From contig CANQHM010000056.1 of the NCBI GenBank assembly GCA_947623845.1, positions 1-6,411 of the forward strand: 6,411 bases of DNA. Reading direction: 5' to 3'. The notes under the pieces are model-generated. The model was not told the origin of the DNA, searched no databases, and saw only the letters and a program-made list of their open reading frames with translations. Positions 1 to 6,411 of the stretch are shown here, piece after piece. The position numbers and the translations under genes are program-made. This DNA is from an uncultured Bacilli bacterium. GTDB taxonomy: Bacteria; Bacillota_I; Bacilli_A; RF39; UBA660. Each line of letters starts with the position of its first letter. The first letter of the stretch is position 1.

Positions 1-9
1 TCATAGCAA

Positions 10-30
10 ATTATACCCCCCCCCCGTCAA
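10..30 (-). promoter_or_regulatory. Putative poly-G-spaced, possibly phase-variable sigma-A promoter
   Basis: On the minus strand a perfect TTGAC (30-26) is followed by ten consecutive G and then a perfect TATAAT (15-10), firing leftwards out of the window. Taking TTGACG as the -35 box, the spacer is only 9 nt, far short of the roughly 17 nt preferred by sigma-A, so the version read here should be weak or off. Homopolymer spacers between -35 and -10 elements are known to cause phase variation, for example the poly-G spacer of neisserial porA. The target gene lies beyond position 1. The two boxes could also be coincidental, because TATAAT-like words are common in such AT-rich DNA. Confidence 0.4.
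16..25. repeat. Homopolymer tract, 10 C (plus) / 10 G (minus)
   Basis: Ten consecutive C residues stand out in an intergenic region that is otherwise very poor in G+C. Long mononucleotide G/C tracts are prone to slipped-strand length change, and their length is often misread in assemblies, so 10 should be taken as approximate. Confidence 0.9.
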
Positions 31-43
31 GAAAAAGTTTTAG

Positions 44-73
44 TTGCATTTTCTGTAAATTTGTGTATATAAT
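44..73 (+). promoter_or_regulatory. Promoter of the putative antitoxin RNA
   Basis: TTGCAT (44-49) and a perfect TATAAT (68-73) are separated by 18 nt, matching a sigma-A promoter and predicting a start near 80-81. It is the only plus-strand promoter noted in this region. A strong rho-independent terminator follows about 90 nt downstream with no ORF between, which fits a small antisense RNA gene. Confidence 0.6.
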
Positions 74-80
74 ATATGTA

Positions 81-172
81 GGAACAAGAAAAGAGATACC
101 ATTTTCCTATGTGGTGCTTATTTTCTAGTCCGTTATGTGAGTGGGCACCCAAGTTTGGGTGTTTTATTTTTT
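81..172 (+). ncRNA. Putative type I antitoxin antisense RNA
   Basis: A short transcription unit is bounded by a consensus promoter and a strong terminator. It carries no credible ORF. The predicted RNA of about 90 nt contains an ACCAU/GUGGU hairpin (98-115) and the terminator hairpin. Its 3' end is antisense to the last codons and stop codon (164-172) of the minus-strand hydrophobic ORF. Any read-through of the toxin mRNA, which has no terminator of its own before this point, would make the whole RNA complementary to it. This 3'-overlapping arrangement is that of txpA/RatA and bsrG/SR4 in Bacillus. No sequence similarity to a named antitoxin was recognised; the assignment rests on architecture. 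Confidence 0.5.
146..172 (+). terminator. Rho-independent terminator of the antitoxin RNA
   Basis: CACCCA (146-151) pairs perfectly with TGGGTG (156-161) around the tetraloop AGTT, and is followed at once by TTTTATTTTTT (162-172). On the minus strand the same hairpin is not followed by a U tract, so it should terminate only rightward transcription. Confidence 0.8.
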
Positions 173-238
173 ATCGTTTATTATGCGGGCAATAAGTACA
201 AGTATAACGATTAGCATAATCAAAGAATCGATTGCCAA
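164..238 (-). CDS. Putative type I toxin, small hydrophobic holin-like peptide
   Basis: This frame encodes about 17 to 24 residues. An uninterrupted hydrophobic stretch (MLIVILVLIARII) is followed by a short charged tail NDKK and TAA. One apolar helix with a Lys-rich end is the profile of type I toxins such as the TxpA/Fst/holin-like group. A perfect AGGAGG (241-246) lies just upstream, but the start is unclear. TTG at 238 is only 2 nt from it. ATC at 232 is at the ideal 8 nt but is not a normal start codon. TTG at 223 is 16 nt away, and ATG at 217 is well spaced only for coupled translation. It overlaps a second ORF in another frame, and its 3' end is antisense to the small RNA at 81-172. 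The toxin assignment is inferred from composition and locus architecture. Confidence 0.5.
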   Translation of the reverse strand: MAIDSLIMLIVILVLIARIINDKK

Positions 239-263
239 AACCTCCTGTCTTTTCCTTTTTCAT
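171..263 (-). CDS. Small ORF (30 aa) overlapping the hydrophobic toxin frame
   Basis: The ORF starts at ATG 263, 8 nt after a strong AAGGAGG (272-278); an in-frame ATG at 269 is too close to the ribosome site. The peptide begins MKKEKTGG and ends with a Cys/Tyr-rich CTYCPHNKR. It is hydrophilic, and most of it is read from the DNA that encodes the hydrophobic peptide in the next frame. It may be a leader that carries ribosomes to the internal AGGAGG at 241-246 and so couples toxin translation, or it may be the real product with the hydrophobic frame fortuitous. The strong ribosome site suggests that translation does begin here. No known family was recognised. Confidence 0.4.
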   Translation of the reverse strand: MKKEKTGGFGNRFFDYANRYTCTYCPHNKR

Positions 264-271
264 ATGCATTA

Positions 272-308
272 CCTCCTTCCGTTTATATTTTTTATAAACG
301 AACTAAGG
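272..308 (-). promoter_or_regulatory. Shine-Dalgarno-sequestering 5'-UTR stem-loop of the toxin mRNA
   Basis: On the minus-strand RNA, CGTTTATA (300-293) pairs perfectly with TATAAACG (287-280) around an A5 loop. The stem continues outward through U.G and U-A pairs, a tandem A/G mismatch, and then CCUU (308-305) against GAGG (275-272). The whole AAGGAGG site at 272-278 therefore lies inside the extended stem, which would hide it from ribosomes. Occlusion of the ribosome site by mRNA structure is a usual safeguard of type I toxin messages. Confidence 0.6.
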
Positions 309-342
309 AAATAAAACACCATCAATGATATCTCTTAAGTAA

Positions 343-372
343 ATTATAGTACACAATCAGTTAACTTGTAAA
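343..372 (-). promoter_or_regulatory. Promoter of the putative toxin mRNA
   Basis: TTTACA (372-367) and a perfect TATAAT (348-343) are separated by 18 nt on the minus strand. Transcription should start near 336, leaving a 5' UTR of about 73 nt that contains the Shine-Dalgarno hairpin. The promoter sits just downstream of the terminator of the preceding operon, so the toxin unit is transcribed independently. Confidence 0.65.
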
Positions 373-392
373 GATATTTTTTTATTTTTTGT

Positions 393-427
393 AAAAAATA
401 AAGGATACAAGAAATATCTCGTATCCT
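393..427 (-). terminator. Rho-independent terminator of the three-gene operon
   Basis: AGGATACGAG (427-418) pairs with CTTGTATCCT (411-402) over 10 positions, including one G.U, around a 6-nt loop. It is followed on the minus strand by TTATTTTTT (401-393). It lies about 90 nt beyond the YihY-family stop codon and closes the operon before the toxin promoter. Confidence 0.85.
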
Positions 428-432
428 CCATC

Positions 433-472
433 ATTAATATCGTTAGTACAACAATACTAGATTGATATTAAT
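433..472 (-). other. Compound stem-loop in the operon 3' UTR
   Basis: ATTAATATC (433-441) and GATATTAAT (464-472) form a perfect 9-bp inverted repeat. A second, inner TAGTA/TACTA pairing (444-448 with 455-459) lies inside it. There is no U tract after it on either strand, so it is not a classical terminator. It is the middle of three consecutive stem-loops between the YihY-family stop codon and the terminator, and it may protect the 3' end of the mRNA from nucleases. Confidence 0.55.
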
Positions 473-475
473 TTC

Positions 476-500
476 TAGAAGCATGTATTAAATGCTTCTA
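476..500 (-). other. Stem-loop directly after the YihY-family gene
   Basis: TAGAAGCAT (476-484) and ATGCTTCTA (492-500) form a perfect 9-bp inverted repeat around a 7-nt loop, 13 nt beyond the stop codon. No U tract follows in the direction of transcription, so a structural or mRNA-stability role is more likely than termination. Confidence 0.6.
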
Positions 501-513
501 ATTATATTATGGT

Positions 514-1356
514 TTACTTAACCGTTTTTATTTTGGCAGTTTCTTCCAATTCTTTTTCGGTTTGAACATTAAGGGCTAAACCAATCACAAAGATATAAGC
601 TAGTAAATAAACCCATAACATTAAAACGACAATGTTAGCAAGTCCGCCATAGAAAACACTATAATGCGCATAATGGGAAATATAATAAGAATATATCGCC
701 GTAATTAGGATCCATCCAACTGAAGTAAATACGGCTCCATAATTAACATTTCTACTAGGAACAACTTTATCAGGGGCCATCGTATAAATTATTTTAATAA
801 ACATAAAGATAATTAACCACGATACGGGGCCTCGTAAAACAGTAAAGATTAATTCTAAATTCTTTGTAACTTGGGGATTTAAATTAACATACTTAATCAT
901 TTCCACAATCTTTTCACCAAATAATGGTACAACTAAAACGAAGACAAATAACAACACAATAAAGAAAGTCATTACTAAAGCTTTAATTCTTCTTTTTAGA
1001 AATCCTTTATCTGGTATATTGTATATCGCATTACTCGTAACAATTATGGAAGATGCTCCATTACTCGCAATAAAATAACCAACAGCTAAAGAGATAAAGA
1101 ATCCTAAACCCACATTAACTCCGGATATATCATTTACTAATAATTTAGCAACACTACTACCAAAGGCTTTAGTTAAAAACTCTGTAATAAAACCGATTGA
1201 TAAGTTAAGAAATGATGCCCCATACATTATTAAGGTAATTAAAGGGACAACGGAAAGCACAAAGAAGAAAGCTAGTTGACCAGGTAAAACTAACATTTCA
1301 GGTCGCCAAAAAGCTTTCCAAAAGTTCACAAAAAATCTTTTGATTTTTTCTTTCAT
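514..1356 (-). CDS. YihY/virulence factor BrkB family membrane protein
   Basis: The 280-aa integral membrane protein is of usual length for the YihY/BrkB (formerly RNase BN-like, Virul_fac_BrkB) family. About six hydrophobic segments are visible, near residues 28-50, 82-105, 128-148, 177-193, 204-226 and 236-262. Family hallmarks are the early AFFFVLSVVPLI segment and the C-terminal YGGLANIVVLMLWVYLLAY stretch, followed by a GLALN motif that matches the usual G-A-E-L-N-A ending. The tail after residue 263 is short, charged and presumably cytoplasmic. The molecular function of the family is not settled; transport or envelope roles have been suggested, and the old RNase BN label is wrong. It is the last gene of the operon: its ATG lies 3 nt after the receptor stop codon and its GAGGAG ribosome site lies in the end of that gene, implying translational coupling. 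Family identity is secure. Confidence 0.93.
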   Translation of the reverse strand: MKEKIKRFFVNFWKAFWRPEMLVLPGQLAFFFVLSVVPLITLIMYGASFLNLSIGFITEFLTKAFGSSVAKLLVNDISGVNVGLGFFISLAVGYFIASNGASSIIVTSNAIYNIPDKGFLKRRIKALVMTFFIVLLFVFVLVVPLFGEKIVEMIKYVNLNPQVTKNLELIFTVLRGPVSWLIIFMFIKIIYTMAPDKVVPSRNVNYGAVFTSVGWILITAIYSYYISHYAHYSVFYGGLANIVVLMLWVYLLAYIFVIGLALNVQTEKELEETAKIKTVK

Positions 1357-1359
1357 ATG

Positions 1360-3357
1360 CTACTCCTCGTATTTTGTTTGTTTTTGGGCTTTCATTTCAT
1401 CTACTGCTTCATTTATAGCATCTTCTATCATCTTTGTATCATCTAAAATCATACTATGTGTAATAGTTACCCCATAATCGTGTGGTAAATCTTTAATTTC
1501 TTTATATAATTTTCTTATATAACTAGTTACTTGTTTACTATTATATTCTACTAAGTAAATCATAAACTCATTACCATTAGTTCTTATAATATCACTATTA
1601 TCTAATTGGGTTTTAATTAAGATATTTGCGGCCGCTTTAATTTGTTTATCGCCCTCTTCATATCCTAAAGTATCATTTATTTCTTGAATCTTATCTAAAT
1701 CAACAATAATTATCGCTTGCGGATAAATCGTATTTTTATTCCATTTTTGAATATTTTCATTTAAGTAATTACGATTCTTTAAAGAAGTTAATTGGTCAAT
1801 ATAACGCATTTTATCTTCTTTTTTGATTCGCTTACTAATGGTTACTTTTCTTCCCCTACGATATACGAAATATATTATAATCGTCGCCGCAAGAATTATA
1901 TATAAAGAATATTTTGCTAAAGTTCCTAAAATGGTTCCTTCTTTTAAAGTAACATCATGATTATATAATCCTCTAGTTATCATTTCTTCGGGATCTAAAT
2001 AGTTTACATATTTATTAAATACTCTAGTTAAAACATTATTTTCTCTTAATTTAAAATTATAAGTTGTTGGTAATTTATTTTCATATCTTAAGGTATAATT
2101 TTTAAATTTCGTCCCGGCATAATAATCATAAGTTTCTTTATCTAAGATGATAATATGATCTTTTTTCGCTATTTTAAATAAGTTAGTTAAACTTTCATAA
2201 GTTTTTAAATTAATATTACTAACTTTTTGTAAATCACTAATTATTGGAGAATTTTCTAAAGCATATACTTCTTTACCCCGTAAAGATTCTAAAGAACTAA
2301 TTACGATATCATTTTTCATAGGAGCGATTATAACATAATTTATTAACATCATACTATTAACATTGGTATAATCAGTTGCAATATTATAGTAATCAAAGTA
2401 CATATCAACTTTACTTTTACTTAAGGCATTCTTTAGGGCTTTATAACTTTTATATTTAGTGAAGTTAAATTCAACATTACTAAAGTCACTAAAACTTTTT
2501 AGATATTCTCCTACTATTCCCCCATAGTTACCCCCAATTAAGATTTCATAAGGACTGTTAGAAATAAAACCATAATTATATTCATTAGCAGTTAAAGCAT
2601 CGATTTCTTGATTAGTTAAAGCTAAAGCATTAATAAAATCAGTATACATATTCCGATAGATACTATCTTCTAGATTATCTTTCCATTTATTATAGTATTT
2701 TTTTATAACACTACTCATAGGATAATTAGGATCTAATTCATAAACAAAATATAACTTCATATCGGTTAAATGTTTTAGAATAACATAATTATTTTTTAAT
2801 ATTTCATCAATATATTTATTACGAGGTACTAGTAAGTAGGTAACTTCTCCATTTTTGAAAGCTTCAAACATTGTCCCCGCATCTTCATAAGGTACTTGAG
2901 CATTTAAAGTCATAAAACTATTTACGTAAGCTGTATCACTATTTAATACTCCAACATTTAAGTTAGGAATAATATCTCGGTCGATATTTTCATAATTTTT
3001 ACCAACTAAAACATAATGATCTTCCGCAAATTTAAGGGAGTTATCAGTTAATGTAGTCGTTACTTTAAAAGCATTGCTCGCCGCATCTGCAGTAATTACA
3101 GGGTTAATTTTTAAATTATATTCACTACCAAAATCGGTTAAAAAGTCATAAAAAACTCCATGACCGTTTTTACCATAAATATTTACATCATTTACCACAT
3201 TAACATTTTGGACATTTGCTAAATTTTCATTTATCCATCTTTTTTCATCAACTGTAAGTTTATTTTCGTCATTTAAAATAAAGTACGTACTTACTCCTAT
3301 AATAGCTAAAACTATAATACTAATAGTTACTATTATAGGCATCTTTTTTGATTTCAT
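1360..3357 (-). CDS. Membrane receptor with tandem solute-binding-like sensors and degenerate GGDEF domain
   Basis: The 665-aa protein has a membrane anchor (about 7-27), a long extracytoplasmic part (30-475), a second membrane helix (about 480-499) and a cytoplasmic GGDEF-family domain (about 510-655). The outer part looks like two successive periplasmic-binding-protein modules (roughly 50-240 and 260-460), each with features such as VGVLNSDTAY and KEVYALENSP, as in SBP_bac_3 sensors. In the GGDEF domain DQLTSLKNR (521-529), metal-binding D553, and N561 and D570 for guanine contact are kept. The signature, however, reads NGNEF (594-598) instead of GG[D/E]EF, losing the first Gly and the catalytic acidic residue. 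No RxxD inhibitory site is present. It may bind GTP or sense nucleotide without making c-di-GMP. No EAL, HD-GYP or PilZ partner is in the window. Its ATG follows the preceding stop by 5 nt and lacks a clear ribosome site, so it probably depends on coupling. Confidence 0.85.
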   Translation of the reverse strand: MKSKKMPIIVTISIIVLAIIGVSTYFILNDENKLTVDEKRWINENLANVQNVNVVNDVNIYGKNGHGVFYDFLTDFGSEYNLKINPVITADAASNAFKVTTTLTDNSLKFAEDHYVLVGKNYENIDRDIIPNLNVGVLNSDTAYVNSFMTLNAQVPYEDAGTMFEAFKNGEVTYLLVPRNKYIDEILKNNYVILKHLTDMKLYFVYELDPNYPMSSVIKKYYNKWKDNLEDSIYRNMYTDFINALALTNQEIDALTANEYNYGFISNSPYEILIGGNYGGIVGEYLKSFSDFSNVEFNFTKYKSYKALKNALSKSKVDMYFDYYNIATDYTNVNSMMLINYVIIAPMKNDIVISSLESLRGKEVYALENSPIISDLQKVSNINLKTYESLTNLFKIAKKDHIIILDKETYDYYAGTKFKNYTLRYENKLPTTYNFKLRENNVLTRVFNKYVNYLDPEEMITRGLYNHDVTLKEGTILGTLAKYSLYIILAATIIIYFVYRRGRKVTISKRIKKEDKMRYIDQLTSLKNRNYLNENIQKWNKNTIYPQAIIIVDLDKIQEINDTLGYEEGDKQIKAAANILIKTQLDNSDIIRTNGNEFMIYLVEYNSKQVTSYIRKLYKEIKDLPHDYGVTITHSMILDDTKMIEDAINEAVDEMKAQKQTKYEE

Positions 3358-3362
3358 AAGGC

Positions 3363-3860
3363 TTATTTCTCGCTTTCTTCTTCAGGGGTAGATACTGGAT
3401 TATTATTTTCCCAAACAATTTTTTCACGTCCAGCATTTATTGCTCCCCAAATATTAAATCCTTCATTAGTTTCAGTCTTTTCTTCTAATAAATTAAATCC
3501 AATATTATAAGCGGCTTTTTCTTCATTACTAAATTCATCTAATATCGCTACAGCGGCACTTTCAGCTTCAACTAAGGATACTTCTTCATTAAAGTTAATG
3601 GTAAAATCAACTCTTGCCCCAATAATATCAATATGCGCACTTTTAACATTTTTATTTTCTTCTAATTTAGCGACAATTTCTTTTTGTCTTTTATCTTCAA
3701 TTACTAAGTCTTTTATTTTTTCTAAACGATCACCATATTTATCGTTACCATTTCCATAGTAAAAGTATTTAAATAAAAGGATAGATGAAATAATTGCACA
3801 AATAATTACAACTACACCTAAAATAACCAAAACTCTATTTTCCCGGTAAAATTCTTTCAT
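3363..3860 (-). CDS. Single-pass membrane protein of unknown function
   Basis: No family is recognised with confidence. The 165-aa protein has a short basic N-terminus (MKEFYRENR), one strong membrane helix at about 9-32, a charged linker that may be helical (40-70), and a compact alpha/beta-like segment (about 60-128). The segment includes VKSAHIDIIGARVDFTINF and a following helix with SLVEAESAAVAILDEF. By the positive-inside rule the body should be outside the membrane. The acidic tail (PEEESEK) looks disordered. The strand-helix-strand pattern loosely recalls ring-building or BON-type modules of sporulation and envelope proteins, but this is only an impression. It is the first gene of the operon, has its own sigma-A promoter and a GAGGTGG ribosome site (3865-3871), and lies 5 nt from the receptor gene. 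A role as partner of the receptor at the membrane is plausible. Confidence 0.8.
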   Translation of the reverse strand: MKEFYRENRVLVILGVVVIICAIISSILLFKYFYYGNGNDKYGDRLEKIKDLVIEDKRQKEIVAKLEENKNVKSAHIDIIGARVDFTINFNEEVSLVEAESAAVAILDEFSNEEKAAYNIGFNLLEEKTETNEGFNIWGAINAGREKIVWENNNPVSTPEEESEK

Positions 3861-3883
3861 TCTTCCACCTCATTAGTAGCAAC

Positions 3884-3912
3884 ATTATACTACATTTAAT
3901 TTTATTCTTCAA
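3884..3912 (-). promoter_or_regulatory. Sigma-A promoter of the three-gene membrane/receptor operon
   Basis: TTGAAG (3912-3907) and a perfect TATAAT (3889-3884) are 17 nt apart on the minus strand. The start should fall near 3877, giving a 5' UTR of about 17 nt that holds little more than the ribosome site. The -35 box lies within one arm of the inverted repeat at 3907-3953. Confidence 0.75.
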
Positions 3913-3953
3913 TATCTTTAAAGTTGTTCTTTACTTTGCTTATGATATTAAAG
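3907..3953. repeat. Imperfect inverted repeat overlapping the operon -35 box
   Basis: CTTCAATATC (3907-3916) is complementary, with one G.U in RNA, to GATATTAAAG (3944-3953). An inner AAAGT/ACTTT pair (3920-3924 with 3933-3937) extends the symmetry. One arm covers the -35 box of the downstream operon, so it could be an operator. It could also be a second 3' hairpin for transcripts that read past the weak terminator upstream. The arms are AT-rich, so chance is not excluded. Confidence 0.4.
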
Positions 3954-3957
3954 CAAT

Positions 3958-3982
3958 AAAAAAACGGAATTATTTTTATTCG
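3958..3982 (-). terminator. Weak rho-independent terminator after the small RNA
   Basis: On the minus strand GAAU (3981-3978) pairs with AUUC (3970-3967) around a 7-nt loop. A further C-G pair closes across a bulged C, and seven U follow directly (3964-3958). The stem is short and AT-rich, so termination may be partial unless the upstream pseudoknot helps. It is also the first plausible end for pcrA-ligA transcripts, because no hairpin precedes it after ligA. Confidence 0.45.
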
Positions 3983-4050
3983 CACCATCCGCAAGCGAAA
4001 GTCCTACCTATGATTTGTTTAAGGTGCTTAGATAAGGAAGACTGTTGCAT
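3976..4050 (-). CDS. Possible 24-aa peptide within the small RNA
   Basis: An ORF of 24 codons plus TAA starts at ATG 4050, about 11 nt after the predicted transcription start. The peptide begins MQQSSLSKHLKQ and ends TFACGWCE; it is basic in the middle and has a C-G-W-C pair of cysteines near its end. A GGTGGG run (4061-4056) 5 nt upstream is an imperfect ribosome site. The ORF fills almost the whole transcript and stops just before the terminator. The alternative is a non-coding RNA whose structure happens to leave one frame open. No known peptide family was recognised. Confidence 0.3.
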   Translation of the reverse strand: MQQSSLSKHLKQIIGRTFACGWCE

Positions 4051-4067
4051 ATCCACCCACCACTTAA

Positions 4068-4096
4068 ATTATAACTTAAAATCTTTTATAATGCAA
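4068..4096 (-). promoter_or_regulatory. Near-consensus sigma-A promoter directly after ligA
   Basis: TTGCAT (4096-4091) and a perfect TATAAT (4073-4068) are exactly 17 nt apart, and the -35 box begins at the base after the ligA stop codon. It predicts a start near 4061. It cannot serve the operon at 3860 alone, because a terminator and a second promoter lie between. Confidence 0.75.

Positions 4097-6411
<2,315 letters not shown>

Larger units (their letters stand above)
3958..4061 (-). ncRNA. Putative structured small RNA downstream of ligA
   Basis: A transcript of about 100 nt is predicted from a near-perfect promoter to a U7 tract. AGUCUUCCUUA (4043-4033) pairs with UAGGUAGGACU (4010-4000) with a single C-U mismatch. 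GCACC in the loop (4027-4023) pairs with GGUGC further 3' (3986-3982), making an H-type pseudoknot. A small hairpin, UUCG/CGGA capped by a CUUG tetraloop (3999-3988), sits between. It does not match the SRP RNA, 6S, tmRNA or c-di-GMP riboswitch consensus known to me. The same stretch contains a 24-codon ORF, so it may be an mRNA for a peptide, a regulatory RNA, or both. Confidence 0.5.

Noticed and set aside
113..120. GGTGCTTA in the antitoxin RNA is complementary to an 8-nt segment (4023-4030) of the ligA-downstream RNA
   Set aside because: Eight bases of complementarity between two such regions is expected by chance and the segment in the small RNA is already part of its predicted pseudoknot.
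146..161. Hairpin as a bidirectional terminator also ending the toxin mRNA
   Set aside because: On the minus strand it is followed by GCCCACTCAC rather than a U tract, so it should act only on plus-strand transcripts.
3958..4061. SRP 4.5S RNA, 6S RNA or tmRNA
   Set aside because: The SRP GGAAGGAAGCAGC-type core, the long 6S duplex with central bubble, and the tRNA-like ends of tmRNA are all absent, and the length of about 100 nt does not fit 6S or tmRNA.
3861..4096. c-di-GMP riboswitch upstream of the GGDEF operon
   Set aside because: The GEMM-I and c-di-GMP-II conserved cores known to me are not present, and a separate promoter close to 3860 gives the operon a leader of only about 17 nt.

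Overview
The window is very AT-rich and uses ATG starts, TAA/TAG stops and AGGAGG-type ribosome sites. Trp is always TGG and no in-frame TGA interrupts the genes, so the standard bacterial code applies. LigA resembles Bacillota LigA proteins. Together this points to a low-GC Bacillota (Bacilli or Erysipelotrichales-like, possibly an uncultured gut lineage such as RF39). The lineage is an inference.

Layout: all five conventional genes lie on the minus strand, so transcription runs right to left. At the right edge is the 3' end of pcrA (UvrD-type helicase), followed after 11 nt by a complete ligA (NAD+-dependent DNA ligase). This is the familiar Bacillota pcrA-ligA replication/repair pair. Immediately after the ligA stop, a near-perfect sigma-A promoter drives a roughly 100-nt transcript. 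That transcript can fold into a pseudoknot and also contains a 24-codon ORF. A second sigma-A promoter then starts a tight three-gene operon with gaps of 5 and 3 nt: a 165-aa single-pass membrane protein of unknown function, a 665-aa receptor with tandem solute-binding-like sensor domains and a degenerate GGDEF domain, and a YihY/BrkB-family six-helix membrane protein. The operon ends in a rho-independent terminator preceded by two more stem-loops.

The leftmost 375 nt hold no conventional gene but are dense with signals. They include a probable type I toxin-antitoxin locus: a minus-strand mRNA with its own promoter, a Shine-Dalgarno-sequestering hairpin and two overlapping tiny ORFs, one of them strongly hydrophobic. 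Facing it is a plus-strand RNA of about 90 nt, with promoter and terminator, that overlaps the toxin 3' end. At the very edge, a run of ten G (minus strand) separates a TTGAC -35 box from a TATAAT -10 box. This has the architecture of a phase-variable promoter and would drive a gene outside the window.

The strongest leads beyond routine annotation are the toxin-antitoxin locus, the poly-G promoter, the ligA-downstream small RNA/peptide and the degenerate GGDEF receptor operon. All are sequence-based predictions without database support.
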